DNA of 64,000 bases from Streptomyces flavochromogenes (GTDB taxonomy: Bacteria; Actinomycetota; Actinomycetes; Streptomycetales; Streptomycetaceae). The notes beneath the pieces are model-generated. The model made no database searches. It had not been told where the DNA came from and was given only the letters and a program-made list of their open reading frames with translations. The stretch spans positions 71,351 to 135,350 of the forward strand of contig NZ_JNZO01000019.1 in assembly GCF_000717595.1 (NCBI RefSeq), in the 5' to 3' direction. The first letter of the stretch is position 1. Each line of letters starts with the position of its first letter. Below are positions 32,986 through 41,051 of this stretch, in pieces. A program made the position numbers and the translations under genes.

Positions 32986-33023
32986 ACCTGGGAAGACAAA
33001 CGCGCTGTCCACAGACTGAGTTC

Positions 33024-34271
33024 ATGAGCACCGACTCCACGTCCGCCGTGTCCGCAGTCCCCGCCACGGCCTCCCCCACGGCCGCCTCCTCGTCGTCTCC
33101 CCGCCCCGAGACCCTCGCCGTCCACCCCCCGCACGTGGAGATCACCGGCAGCCGGCCCCTCGGCGTCCCGCTCCACCAGGGCCATGTCTTCGCCTTCGAC
33201 TCGGCCGACGCCCTCGCCACCGCCTTCACCTCCACGGAGGCCTTCCTCTACAGCCGCCACGGCAACCCCACCGTCCGCACCCTCGAGGACGCCGTCGCCC
33301 GCCTCGAAGGCGGCACCGCCGGCGTCTCCTTCGCCTCGGGCATGGGCGCGGTGAACGCCGTCCTCCTCGGCCTGCTCGGCAGCGGCGGCCACGTCATCGC
33401 CCAGACCTGCCTGTACGGCGGCACGTACGCGGTCCTCACCGACCTCGCCACGCGCTGGGGCGTCGACGTCACCTACGTCTCCGGCACCGACCCGGAGGAG
33501 GTCCGGGCGGCGCTGCGCCCCGAGACCCGGCTGCTCTACCTGGAGACCATCGCCAACCCGACCACCCGGGTCTCCGACGTGCCCGCGCTCGCCGCCGTCG
33601 CCGCCGAGGCCGGGGTCCCGGTCGCCGTCGACAACACCTTCGCCTCGCCGCTCCTCTTCCGGCCGCTCGACCACGGCGCCGACATCGTCATCCACTCCGC
33701 GACCAAGTACCTGTCCGGGCACGCGGACGTCCTCGGCGGCCTCGCCGTCTTCAAGGACGCCGGGCTGTACGGGCGGATCCGCCACCACGCGGTCGAACAG
33801 GGCGCGTCCACCGACCCGTTCGCCGCCTGGCTCACCCTGCGCGGCATGCAGACCCTCTCCCTGCGCATGGAGCGCCAGTGCGCGAGCGCCGCCGATCTGG
33901 CGGCCAGGCTCGCCGCGCACCCGGCGGTGGCGGCCGTACGCCACCCCGCCCTCGCCGACCACCCGGACCGGGCGATCGCCGCGCGCCTGCTGCCCGACGG
34001 GGGAGGCGGCGTGATCTCGGTCGACCTGGCGGGTGGCCGGGAGGCGGGCCGCACCTTCGTCGAGGCGGTCCGGCTCGCCTCCCTCAGCGTCTCCCTCGGC
34101 GATGTGAAGACCCTGGTGATGCACCCGGCCTCCACCTCCCACCACCAGCTCGACGCGACGGCCCTGGAAGCGGCGGGGATCGGCCCCGGCACGGTCAGGA
34201 TCTCCATCGGCATCGAACACGTCGAGGACCTGTGGGCGGACCTGGAGCAGGCGCTGGAGAAGGCCGTCTAG
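33024..34271 (+). CDS. Trans-sulfuration PLP enzyme (cystathionine gamma-synthase/lyase or methionine gamma-lyase type)
   Basis: 415 residues. Cys/Met metabolism PLP family: YSRHGNPTVRTLE, ASGMGAVNAVLLGLL, YLETIANPTTRVSDVPALAAVA, VDNTFASPLLFRPLDHGADIVIHSATKYLSGHADVLGG with PLP lysine K228, and the C-terminal TLVMHPASTSHHQL. The reaction (beta/gamma elimination or replacement on homoserine or cysteine derivatives) cannot be fixed from the motif set; the GADIVIHSATKY and MHPASTSHH patterns also occur in methionine gamma-lyases. An N-terminal Ser/Ala/Pro tail of about 28 residues precedes the domain. ATG chosen as first codon downstream of the operator; no strong binding site is seen. Confidence 0.9.
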   Translation: MSTDSTSAVSAVPATASPTAASSSSPRPETLAVHPPHVEITGSRPLGVPLHQGHVFAFDSADALATAFTSTEAFLYSRHGNPTVRTLEDAVARLEGGTAGVSFASGMGAVNAVLLGLLGSGGHVIAQTCLYGGTYAVLTDLATRWGVDVTYVSGTDPEEVRAALRPETRLLYLETIANPTTRVSDVPALAAVAAEAGVPVAVDNTFASPLLFRPLDHGADIVIHSATKYLSGHADVLGGLAVFKDAGLYGRIRHHAVEQGASTDPFAAWLTLRGMQTLSLRMERQCASAADLAARLAAHPAVAAVRHPALADHPDRAIAARLLPDGGGGVISVDLAGGREAGRTFVEAVRLASLSVSLGDVKTLVMHPASTSHHQLDATALEAAGIGPGTVRISIGIEHVEDLWADLEQALEKAV

Positions 34272-34283
34272 GCGTCCGCCGCG

Positions 34284-34775
34284 TCAGTCCTCCCGCTCCC
34301 GCTCGGCCATCCGGATCACGCACACCGCGACAGCGACGAGCAGCGCGGCGTCCGCGTCCTCGCGGATCACGTTCACCGCGTAGGTCTCGCGGACGTGGAA
34401 CCACTGCCGGGAGATGTGGGCCAGGAGTTCACCCTCGTACTCGACGGTGAACTCCCGGTCCAGGATCCGGCCGCTGACGTCGAGCTCCGTGCCCTCGACC
34501 AGCGTCACCCGGTAGTGGTTGCGCAGCAGCGAGAGCCGCTTGCGGCGGACGGTCGCGAGCGGCCGCTCGCCGCGCTCGATCGTCATGGCGTCCCGCAGGC
34601 TGAACATCTTCTGCCGCAGGGTGATCAGGACCTGCCCGTCGGGGTCCTTCAGCTCCAGGGTGTCGCGCAGGCGCAGGGCCTTGCCGTCGACGAGGAAGGC
34701 GTGGCGGCCCTGCTCGTCCTCGATCCAGTAGTCGTCGCCGATCGCGAAGATCTTGTCCCGTACGAGATATTTCAC
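34284..34775 (-). CDS. LURP-one-related (tubby-like) protein
   Basis: 163 residues. VKYLVRDKIFAIGDDYWIEDEQGRHAFLVDGKALRLRDTLELKDPDGQVLITLRQKMFSLRDAMTIERG is the hallmark of the LURP-one-related family, a tubby-like beta barrel of unclear function found in bacteria and plants, possibly phosphoinositide or membrane associated. The GTG start at VKYLVRD matches the family N-terminus; no ribosome binding site is present and CATAAC lies 4 bases upstream, so the transcript may be leaderless. It is convergent with the trans-sulfuration gene, 12 bases away. Confidence 0.85.
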   Translation of the reverse strand: MKYLVRDKIFAIGDDYWIEDEQGRHAFLVDGKALRLRDTLELKDPDGQVLITLRQKMFSLRDAMTIERGERPLATVRRKRLSLLRNHYRVTLVEGTELDVSGRILDREFTVEYEGELLAHISRQWFHVRETYAVNVIREDADAALLVAVAVCVIRMAERERED

Positions 34776-34807
34776 GCCGTTATGCTGCCCGCGCGTCCGG
34801 TGTCTCT

Positions 34808-34840
34808 CACCCGGATCCCACCCGGATCCCACCCGGATCT
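34808..34840. repeat. 11-base tandem repeat, three copies
   Basis: CACCCGGATCC repeated three times, last copy ending in T, just upstream of the LURP-like gene and before the thioredoxin-NHL gene. Confidence 0.8.
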
Positions 34841-34953
34841 CCCGGGGATCTCACCCTGACGTGTTCACCCGAAACACCGGGTCGGCCATCCGCACGGCAC
34901 CCCCGACGTACACGCGTGATCCGGCATTCACACCCGGATGGCAAGCTTGAACC

Positions 34954-36759
34954 ATGAACGATGCCGCTTCGGCGCCCACTCCCGCGCCCGCGTCCCGCCG
35001 TGCCCGTGTCCGCGCCCCCGAGCTGATCGGCAAGGGTGGCTGGCTGAACACGGGCGGGGACGATCTGACCCTCGCCGACCTGCGAGGAAAGATCGTTCTG
35101 CTCGACTTCTGGACCTTCTGCTGTGTGAACTGCCTCCACGTGCTCGACGAGCTGCGCGACCTGGAGGAGAAGCACCGCGACACGCTCGTCATCGTCGGCG
35201 TGCACTCGCCGAAGTTCGTCCACGAGGCCGAGCACCAGGCCGTCGTCGACGCCGTCGAGCGGTACGAGGTGCACCACCCCGTCCTCGACGACCCGGAGCT
35301 CGCGACGTGGAAGCAGTACGCCGTGCGCGCGTGGCCGACGCTCGTCGTGATCGACCCCGAGGGGTACGTCGTCGCCCAGCACGCGGGTGAGGGGCACGCC
35401 AACGCGATCCGGACGCTCGTCGAGGAGCTGGAGGCCGAGCACGAGGCCAAGGGGACCCTGCGGCGCGGCGACGGACCGTACGTGGCGCCCGAGCCCGTCG
35501 CCACCGACCTGCGCTTCCCGGGCAAGGCGATCCTTCTGCCCTCCGGGAACCTCCTGGTCTCCGACACCACCCGGCACCAGCTCGTCGAGCTGGCCGCCGA
35601 CGGCGAGACCGTCGTACGGCGGATCGGCGAGGGCGTCTTCCGGGAGCCGCAGGGCCTCACGCAGCTGCCCGACGGCACCGTCGTCGTCGCGGACACCGTG
35701 AACCACGCCCTGCGCGTCCTCGACCCGGCGACCGGCGCGATCGAGCGGATCGCCGGCACCGGGAAGCAGTGGTGGCAGGGCTCCCCCACGTCCGGGCCCG
35801 CCCTGGACGTCGACCTGTCCTCGCCGTGGGACGTCGCCTGGTGGCAGGGCAAGGTGTGGATCGCCATGGCCGGCGTCCACCAGCTGTGGACGTACGACCC
35901 GGCCACCAAGACCGTCGAGGTCGCGGCCGGCACCACCAACGAGGGGCTCGTCGACGGGCCCGCCGCCGAGGCCTGGTTCGCGCAGCCCTCCGGGCTCGCC
36001 GCCACCGAGGACCGGCTGTGGGTCGCCGACTCCGAGACCAGCGCGCTGCGCTGGGTCGACACGGAGGGCGTGGTCCACACCGCCGTCGGCACCGGACTCT
36101 TCGACTTCGGCCACCGCGACGGCGCCGCCGGCCAGGCCCTGCTCCAGCACCCGCTGGGCGTGACGGCCCTCCCGGACGGCTCGGTCGCGGTCTCCGACAC
36201 GTACAACCACGCCCTGCGCCGCTACGACCCGGCGTCCGGCGAGGTGACGACGCTCGCCACGGACCTGCGCGAGCCCAGCGACGCGGTCCTCGTCGACGGC
36301 GACATCGTGGTCGTCGAGTCCGCCCGGCACCGGCTGACCCGGCTGCGTCTCCCCGAGGAGGCCGTCCGGGTCGAGGCCGTCGCCCACCGCACCCGCCGCG
36401 AGGCCACCGAGGTCGCCCCGGGCCGCCTCCGTCTGGACGTGGTCTTCCAGGCGCCCACCGGCCAGAAGCTGGACGAGCGGTACGGCCCCTCGACCCGCCT
36501 CCTGGTCTCCTCGACCCCGCCGGAACTGCTCCTCGCGGGCGAGGGCACGGGCACGGACCTCTTCCGCGAGCTCGACCTCGACCCCGAGCTCACCGAGGGC
36601 GTCCTGCACGTCTCGGCCATGGCCGCGTCCTGCGACGACGACCCGGCGAACGAGTACCCGGCCTGCCACGTCCACCAGCAGGACTGGGGCGTCCCGGTGA
36701 AGATCACGGAGGCGGGTGTGTCCCGGCTGCCGCTGATCCTGGCCGGTATGGACGCGTAG
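34954..36759 (+). CDS. Thioredoxin-like domain fused to NHL-repeat beta propeller
   Basis: 601 residues. Residues 30-165 are a TlpA/thioredoxin-like domain with redox motif CVNC (C57, C60) in LLDFWTFCCVNCLHVLDEL and the cis-Pro in VRAWPTLVVID. Residues 175-480 hold several NHL-type blades (GNLLVSDTTRHQLVEL, PDGTVVVADTVNHALRVLDP, DRLWVADSETSALRWVD, PDGSVAVSDTYNHALRRYDP), a six-bladed propeller. The rest is a beta-rich domain. This order is that of NHLRC2 proteins of animals and bacteria. No signal peptide, so it acts in the cytosol. Role in redox or scaffold function is unproven. ATG start, no strong site; spacing to neighbours suggests a monocistron. Confidence 0.9.
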   Translation: MNDAASAPTPAPASRRARVRAPELIGKGGWLNTGGDDLTLADLRGKIVLLDFWTFCCVNCLHVLDELRDLEEKHRDTLVIVGVHSPKFVHEAEHQAVVDAVERYEVHHPVLDDPELATWKQYAVRAWPTLVVIDPEGYVVAQHAGEGHANAIRTLVEELEAEHEAKGTLRRGDGPYVAPEPVATDLRFPGKAILLPSGNLLVSDTTRHQLVELAADGETVVRRIGEGVFREPQGLTQLPDGTVVVADTVNHALRVLDPATGAIERIAGTGKQWWQGSPTSGPALDVDLSSPWDVAWWQGKVWIAMAGVHQLWTYDPATKTVEVAAGTTNEGLVDGPAAEAWFAQPSGLAATEDRLWVADSETSALRWVDTEGVVHTAVGTGLFDFGHRDGAAGQALLQHPLGVTALPDGSVAVSDTYNHALRRYDPASGEVTTLATDLREPSDAVLVDGDIVVVESARHRLTRLRLPEEAVRVEAVAHRTRREATEVAPGRLRLDVVFQAPTGQKLDERYGPSTRLLVSSTPPELLLAGEGTGTDLFRELDLDPELTEGVLHVSAMAASCDDDPANEYPACHVHQQDWGVPVKITEAGVSRLPLILAGMDA

Positions 36760-37104
36760 TCAGCGGACGAGACCCTGATGCCTGGACGGCCGCCCGGCGG
36801 CGGCGTCCAGGCACCCGTCCACCCAGGCGGCCGGGTCGTGCACGGCCCGGTCGCCGCCCATGCCCTGCCGCTCCATGAGCGCGCACTCCCCGGCGAGCAG
36901 CGCCTTCGTCCGCGAGCCGTCCACGTCGTACCCGCGGATCCGGGACGCCATGATGAAGCCGCCCTCGTAGGCGATGTCCGTCCCCCACGGCGGCCGGTCG
37001 TTGTACGTGCCGATCAACACCCCCGCCGCCGCCGTGGCGACCACGACGGCGCCCCCGACACCCGCGAAGAACCTGCCCCGGGAGGGCCCCTCATGACGAT
37101 GCAT
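36760..37104 (-). CDS. Small membrane-anchored protein of unknown function
   Basis: 114 residues. An N-terminal basic stretch (MHRHEGPSRGR) and a single membrane helix (FFAGVGGAVVVATAAAGVLIG, about 12-32) are followed by an 80-residue external domain with two cysteines (GECALM and DGCLDAA), which may form a disulfide. The composition is ordinary for the organism. It is convergent with the thioredoxin-NHL gene with no gap, stop codons side by side. No family recognised. Confidence 0.75.
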   Translation of the reverse strand: MHRHEGPSRGRFFAGVGGAVVVATAAAGVLIGTYNDRPPWGTDIAYEGGFIMASRIRGYDVDGSRTKALLAGECALMERQGMGGDRAVHDPAAWVDGCLDAAAGRPSRHQGLVR

Positions 37105-37157
37105 GAGGCGACCCTGCCAAGCGGCACCTTTCGCGGATGTTTCGCGACCGGGGCCGC

Positions 37158-39485
37158 CTACTCCGCGTAGGTGTCCTCGTCGTCCACCACGTCGTACGGA
37201 TCCTCGCCCAGGTCGTCGGCCGGGGTCCTGCGCCGCAGGTTCTCCACGTCGGTCTGGATGCCCAGGAGCAGCTTGTGGAGGTCGTCGAGCGTGCTCAGTG
37301 GCGCGAGCGGGGTGTGCTCGCCGACCTCCGGCTCCAGGGCGAGGAGGCGGTCCATGGCGTCCCGGGCAGCCAGCACATGGAGGCGCAGATCCTTGCGGTG
37401 CTCGGCCGCCCGCTGGCTCGGGGGCACGGGCGTGTCGAAGGTCCTGGGCGGGGGAATGGCGCCGGAGGCCGGGGTGCCGTCCTCGGGGAACTGTCCTTCG
37501 AACTCGGGAATCCAGTCCGGATCGGCGTCCGAGCCGCCCTCCTCGTTAGAGGGGGAGGAGGACGGAGCCTGCTGGGTGGCGGGAGCGGGGCCGGGGACCA
37601 CGGGCTTCTTGACTCGGTCCGGGTCGGACGCGGCGACGACGTCCCACTCGTAGAGCAGCACCGGAACGCCGTCCGCGGTCCGCGCGATCTTGTCCTCCGC
37701 CGTCAGATCGACCTGGAAGTAGGCGTAGGGCTTCTCGTCGGACTCGGCCGTCTCCCTCCCGGTGAGGCTCTGCCTGGTGACCGAGTTCAGCGGCAGGTCG
37801 TCGGCCCGGAAGGTGTTGGCGGCTGTCGCCAGGGTCCAGAGGCCCAGCTCGTTGCCCTCACGGGACAGCCCTTCGATGACGACGCTGGTGTCGGCCCGGA
37901 ACGGGACTCCGCTCTTCTCCTTCGGCGCGTCGAGCGACGAGCCGACGTTTCGCGTGAGCAGTTTGTCCGCGATCAGCGCCACACCGCCGGCCACGGCCAG
38001 CGTGCAGCGGGCGTTGACGTCCCCGAGCAGGGCCGGCTCCACCAGCGTGGTGAAGTCGTCCGTGGGCACGGGATCCCATTCGCCGGTGACCACGGCGGCA
38101 AGCACGCCGCCGTTGCTCCACGCGTTGCGCGCGGTCTTGGTGACCAGGCTCTTCCGCGAGCGCCACGGCAGGTCGATCATCGGTCCGAGCAGGCCGCCGA
38201 AGGCCTTCATGGCCATACGCTTGCCGCCCTTGATGGCCTTGGCCTGGTCTTTGAGCGCCTCAAGCAGGTCGGGCTTGGTCAGGGCGCTGACCAAGTAGAC
38301 GGCGCGCCAGAGTGCGGTGCCCGGAGGGCGCCCGGTGCTGCCGAACACCTCAGGGAGGTCGGCCACGGGGATGCGGCCGACAGCGAGCCCGTACACGTCC
38401 TGGAGGTCGGAGGTGCTCCAGCGAGGATCTCCGATCTGGATGACTCGCTTGAGCGCACGCGTGATGACCTCCACGTTCTGGGCGGCGGTGTCCCACTGCC
38501 TGAACTCGACGTGGATCGAAGCGAGTACGGAGCGGATGGCGTCGTCGAAGAGGTCTTCCGGAGACAGCAGACGCCCCGTGTGCCCGTCGACGCCGACGGC
38601 GATCTGAGCCGGCACGGCGTAGGACTGGAAGATCTGGGCAGCGCGCGGTCCGGGCACCTCTCCCTTGATCTCCGCGTCGAACTCCTCCCGGAGCTTCGCT
38701 CGCCATGACGCTCGGGAGTCCGCCAGACGTTTTCCCAGGTCAGAGCCGTTTTCTTGGGCTGAGGCGACCGAGATGCCGCCGAGGAGAGCGTCCGTGGCCG
38801 TCGTGGCGACGGTGCTCGGTTCCTCGCCCGGCCCGGCGTACACGGACCAGGTGCTCGCGAGCCGGGTGATGCCGTCCCGTACCACGAGCACCTCGACCGG
38901 ATCGGTGCCGTCCTCGAACGTGATCCTGACCGGATGGACGATCAGGTTGCGGGTCACCGACCGGGTCAGGATCGACTGGGCGTAGCTGTTGATCGACAGC
39001 GTGGAGTTGATGGTCTGCCACATGTGATCCCGCAGGTGGGCGAAACTTTCGTAGCGGTACTCGACGATCGCGCTCGGCTGTCCGTCGTGGGTCAGGCCCT
39101 GGACCTGGGGGTCGGGGACCTCCATGACCGACATGCCGGTGCGTGGCTGGATGCCGGGGAACAGCTCACTCGTCAGGACGCGGGTCCCGGCCGAGCGGAG
39201 TGTGGCGCCCTCGACGTTCTCGGCCATGAGGATGCCGGTGGGGTCGCTCGGGGTGGGGCGGAGCTGGACGGCCAGGGCGTCGGGGTGGGTCGTGGCACGG
39301 GCTATGGCGGCCCAGGCGCCGTCCGGAAGCTGAATCCCCGGGTTGCTCAGCGCGGCGGAGAGGACGGCGCTCTGCTGCTCGGCGGTCGGCTCCTGGGGGA
39401 GCTGGCGGGCGATGTTGGCAACCTGGACGGTTTCCCCTTCCCAGGGGACGTCCAGAGTGAGAGTGGTGGTCGGGCCTGTGGACAC
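37158..39485 (-). CDS. 775-residue protein of unrecognised family, accessory block
   Basis: No family recognised. No signal peptide or clear membrane helix. Residues 1-160 are mixed alpha/beta. Around 165-215, SINSYAQSILTRSVTRN followed by strands and VEVLVVRDGITRLAST, the pattern recalls ParB/Srx-like or DGQHR-type folds in which a strand leads into D-G-x-x-R and a helix; this is weak, by eye only. A central helical region (230-480) and another alpha/beta part (490-640) follow. Residues about 640-690 are a Pro/Ser/acidic linker, and the tail (RAAEHRKDLRLHVLAARDAMDRLLALEPE...) is helical and acidic. GTG start with AAGGAGG upstream. Separated from the 232-residue gene by a 21-base-pair hairpin. 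Confidence 0.75.
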   Translation of the reverse strand: MSTGPTTTLTLDVPWEGETVQVANIARQLPQEPTAEQQSAVLSAALSNPGIQLPDGAWAAIARATTHPDALAVQLRPTPSDPTGILMAENVEGATLRSAGTRVLTSELFPGIQPRTGMSVMEVPDPQVQGLTHDGQPSAIVEYRYESFAHLRDHMWQTINSTLSINSYAQSILTRSVTRNLIVHPVRITFEDGTDPVEVLVVRDGITRLASTWSVYAGPGEEPSTVATTATDALLGGISVASAQENGSDLGKRLADSRASWRAKLREEFDAEIKGEVPGPRAAQIFQSYAVPAQIAVGVDGHTGRLLSPEDLFDDAIRSVLASIHVEFRQWDTAAQNVEVITRALKRVIQIGDPRWSTSDLQDVYGLAVGRIPVADLPEVFGSTGRPPGTALWRAVYLVSALTKPDLLEALKDQAKAIKGGKRMAMKAFGGLLGPMIDLPWRSRKSLVTKTARNAWSNGGVLAAVVTGEWDPVPTDDFTTLVEPALLGDVNARCTLAVAGGVALIADKLLTRNVGSSLDAPKEKSGVPFRADTSVVIEGLSREGNELGLWTLATAANTFRADDLPLNSVTRQSLTGRETAESDEKPYAYFQVDLTAEDKIARTADGVPVLLYEWDVVAASDPDRVKKPVVPGPAPATQQAPSSSPSNEEGGSDADPDWIPEFEGQFPEDGTPASGAIPPPRTFDTPVPPSQRAAEHRKDLRLHVLAARDAMDRLLALEPEVGEHTPLAPLSTLDDLHKLLLGIQTDVENLRRRTPADDLGEDPYDVVDDEDTYAE

Positions 39486-39533
39486 GGTGGTGACCTCCTT
39501 GATGGAGAGGCAGTGGGGAACGAGTACGGCGAG

Positions 39534-39584
39534 CGCCCCTCCGGGCGGCGGCGAGGCAGGTGATCGCCGCCGCCCGGAGGGGCG
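39534..39584 (-). terminator. 21-base-pair hairpin between two accessory genes
   Basis: A perfect 21-base-pair stem (39534-39554 with 39564-39584) and a 9-base loop, just after the stop of the 232-residue gene and 49 bases upstream of the 775-residue gene on the same strand. It could end transcription or act as a partial terminator controlling how much of the large gene is made. Confidence 0.8.
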
Positions 39585-39593
39585 TTGTGCGTG

Positions 39594-40292
39594 CTAGAGC
39601 TCGATCGGGGACTCGGCACCCGGCGGCGGCGACGAGGGCCGTCGCGGGTCGTCTGTCGTGGCCGGACGGTGGAGGTACTGGTGGCTCGCCCAGGCGTGGT
39701 CCCGCGCAAGGTCGACGGGAAGCAGGGTGTCGGCCTCGGAACAAGGCAGCCCGGCGAGCAGCGGGGAGCCGGGCGGAAGAAGGACCGTACGGTGCTGGGT
39801 GAGGTGGTACCCGACGGGGGCGCCGCCCCGCACGCGCATGAGGGCGAGGGTCGTAGCCCCGTCGGTGAGGCGGTTGGCGATCCTCGCCATAGCCCGCAGG
39901 AAGGCCTGCTCCTCGTGGGTCTCCCGCATGTGGAAGACGGTCGTCCTGGCGGCGGTGAGGGAGGCCAGGGTCCGGAAGAACTCAGCCGGGGGGCCGCCGA
40001 AGGGGCCCGGGCGGGGCCGCCTCATCACCTTCAGGTGCAACGTCAACCGGTCCAGGAAGGCGGGGAGTTCATCGGCCGCGAGCGAAATGGCGGAGAGGGT
40101 GGCCCGTCCCCGCCAGCGCGAGTAGCCCATGGCGTGGAAGGACGGGGGCGGGGCGTCTCGCGCAGGGGGCAACTGGACGTCGATCATCCGCTTCATGACG
40201 TGGTGCGACGGCGCGGATTCCGGCGTGAGACCGGTGGAGGCCTCGGTCGAGTCGTGCTCGCCGAGGCGGGGGGTGTGCGGTGCGGAGCTCAT
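39594..40292 (-). CDS. 232-residue protein of unrecognised family, accessory block
   Basis: No family recognised. The N-terminal 35 residues are disordered (MSSAPHTPRLGEHDSTEAS). The rest is mixed alpha/beta with ATLSAISLAADELPAFLDRLTLHL, AEFFRTLASLTAARTTVFHMRETHEEQAFLRAMARIANRLTDGATTLALM and a Pro-rich end. No membrane helix. The ATG was chosen for the GGAGG 8 bases upstream; the frame is open further but without a site. It precedes the 775-residue gene on the same strand. Possibly one functional unit with it. Confidence 0.7.
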   Translation of the reverse strand: MSSAPHTPRLGEHDSTEASTGLTPESAPSHHVMKRMIDVQLPPARDAPPPSFHAMGYSRWRGRATLSAISLAADELPAFLDRLTLHLKVMRRPRPGPFGGPPAEFFRTLASLTAARTTVFHMRETHEEQAFLRAMARIANRLTDGATTLALMRVRGGAPVGYHLTQHRTVLLPPGSPLLAGLPCSEADTLLPVDLARDHAWASHQYLHRPATTDDPRRPSSPPPGAESPIEL

Positions 40293-40562
40293 GATGGGCG
40301 CCTCCGGGGCTCTACGGGGCGCCGACCGCACGCAACACGCCGTGCAATGAGCCCAGTTGGATAGTGCGACTGCCCTATGAGCGTGGCACGGTCGCGATCT
40401 GGGGCGCAACGGCTAATCAGGTTATGGCCGGAACCTAAGCACCTTGAGATTTCCCCCTCATCTTCAGGCGTCCTGGTGAGACGACATGGCAAAGGTAACT
40501 CGCCGCTCAGGGGCAGCACATGTAAATACGCCACCGTCTATGGCATGCAGACGCCGCCGTAG
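40293..40562. other. Gene-free, lower-GC spacer in accessory block
   Basis: 270 bases with GC well below the surroundings. A 61-codon open frame on the plus strand (40377-40562) lacks a binding site and typical codon use and is not called. It should hold the promoter of the 232-residue gene; no firm -35/-10 pair was identified. Confidence 0.5.
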
Positions 40563-40904
40563 TTAGAGCAATCCCTCTTTGGCGTTCGGGTAGTTATCGA
40601 AAAGCTTAGGGAGAGGGTTCTGTCCTAGCCTGTCCAGGTTGGCGAACACCGAGGCCACATCAGTGATTTCACCCAGGATGCTGTCCTTCTGGATGATCCA
40701 GACGAAATCGTTCTCGGATGTCGGAAGTGTCCGAGGGATCGTCGTCAGGCCGAGCCTACTCAGCTCTGCGCTGATCTGGGTGCACAGCTCCCTGCTCAAG
40801 CGCGATCGGAGTCCCTCGGTCGCACGATCCTTGAGGAAGCGCATGCTGAGCCGCTTGGCGCCGTCATCGCACTCGACGGCGTGCTTGATAAGAGTGAGGT
40901 CCAT
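40563..40904 (-). CDS. 113-residue protein of unrecognised family with relaxed codon use
   Basis: 113 residues, predicted mostly helical with a strand pair (NDFVWIIQKDSILGEIT). No recognised domain. The gene uses codons rare in Streptomyces (CTA, AGG, CGA, CTT, CCT, ACA, TTG) and ends in TAA; GC content is near 55 percent, far below the neighbours, so it is probably a recent arrival. The ATG directly follows a short palindrome (40905-40917). There is no ribosome binding site, so a leaderless or operator-overlapped start is likely. It is separated from the 232-residue gene by 270 bases. Not recognisable as toxin, antitoxin or regulator. Confidence 0.65.
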   Translation of the reverse strand: MDLTLIKHAVECDDGAKRLSMRFLKDRATEGLRSRLSRELCTQISAELSRLGLTTIPRTLPTSENDFVWIIQKDSILGEITDVASVFANLDRLGQNPLPKLFDNYPNAKEGLL

Positions 40905-40917
40905 AACTTAGTAAGTT
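40905..40917. promoter_or_regulatory. Palindrome abutting the start of the 113-residue gene
   Basis: AACTTAGTAAGTT: 6-base arms AACTTA/TAAGTT around G, immediately upstream of the ATG (minus strand). Its AT-rich character stands out against the surroundings. The position suggests an operator for autoregulation. Confidence 0.55.
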
Positions 40918-40992
40918 ACTGAATTAGGAACCCAGTTGTGAAGAGGGGGCCCGTCCCACCCCTCCCACCTGCGACTTCTCCCCAAAAGAGTA

Positions 40993-41024
40993 CCGCTCCT
41001 GGCCCAAGCGCGAACCAGGAGCGG
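40993..41024 (-). terminator. Rho-independent terminator of the M18 aminopeptidase gene
   Basis: A 10-base-pair stem (CCGCTCCTGG/CCAGGAGCGG) with a 12-base loop, followed on the minus strand by TACTCTTTTGG, a short T-run, 28 bases after the stop codon. Confidence 0.8.
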
Positions 41025-41051
41025 GGAGTTCGGCTCGGATGCGGGTACGTA

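Noticed and set aside
33005..33013. CTGTCCACA, a match to a Streptomyces DnaA box
   Set aside because: A single 9-mer in a GC-rich genome is expected by chance; there is no cluster of boxes and the region is a divergent promoter.
31359..33023. Long plus-strand frame running into the trans-sulfuration gene
   Set aside because: The part before 33024 is antisense to the MocR gene; the protein family starts after the ATG at 33024.
37105..37157. Attachment site or boundary repeat at the left end of the accessory block
   Set aside because: No matching direct repeat was found near 40905-41050, and no integrase is present.
40377..40562. 61-codon frame on the plus strand in the accessory block
   Set aside because: No ribosome binding site, no codon bias, and it opposes the block's genes.
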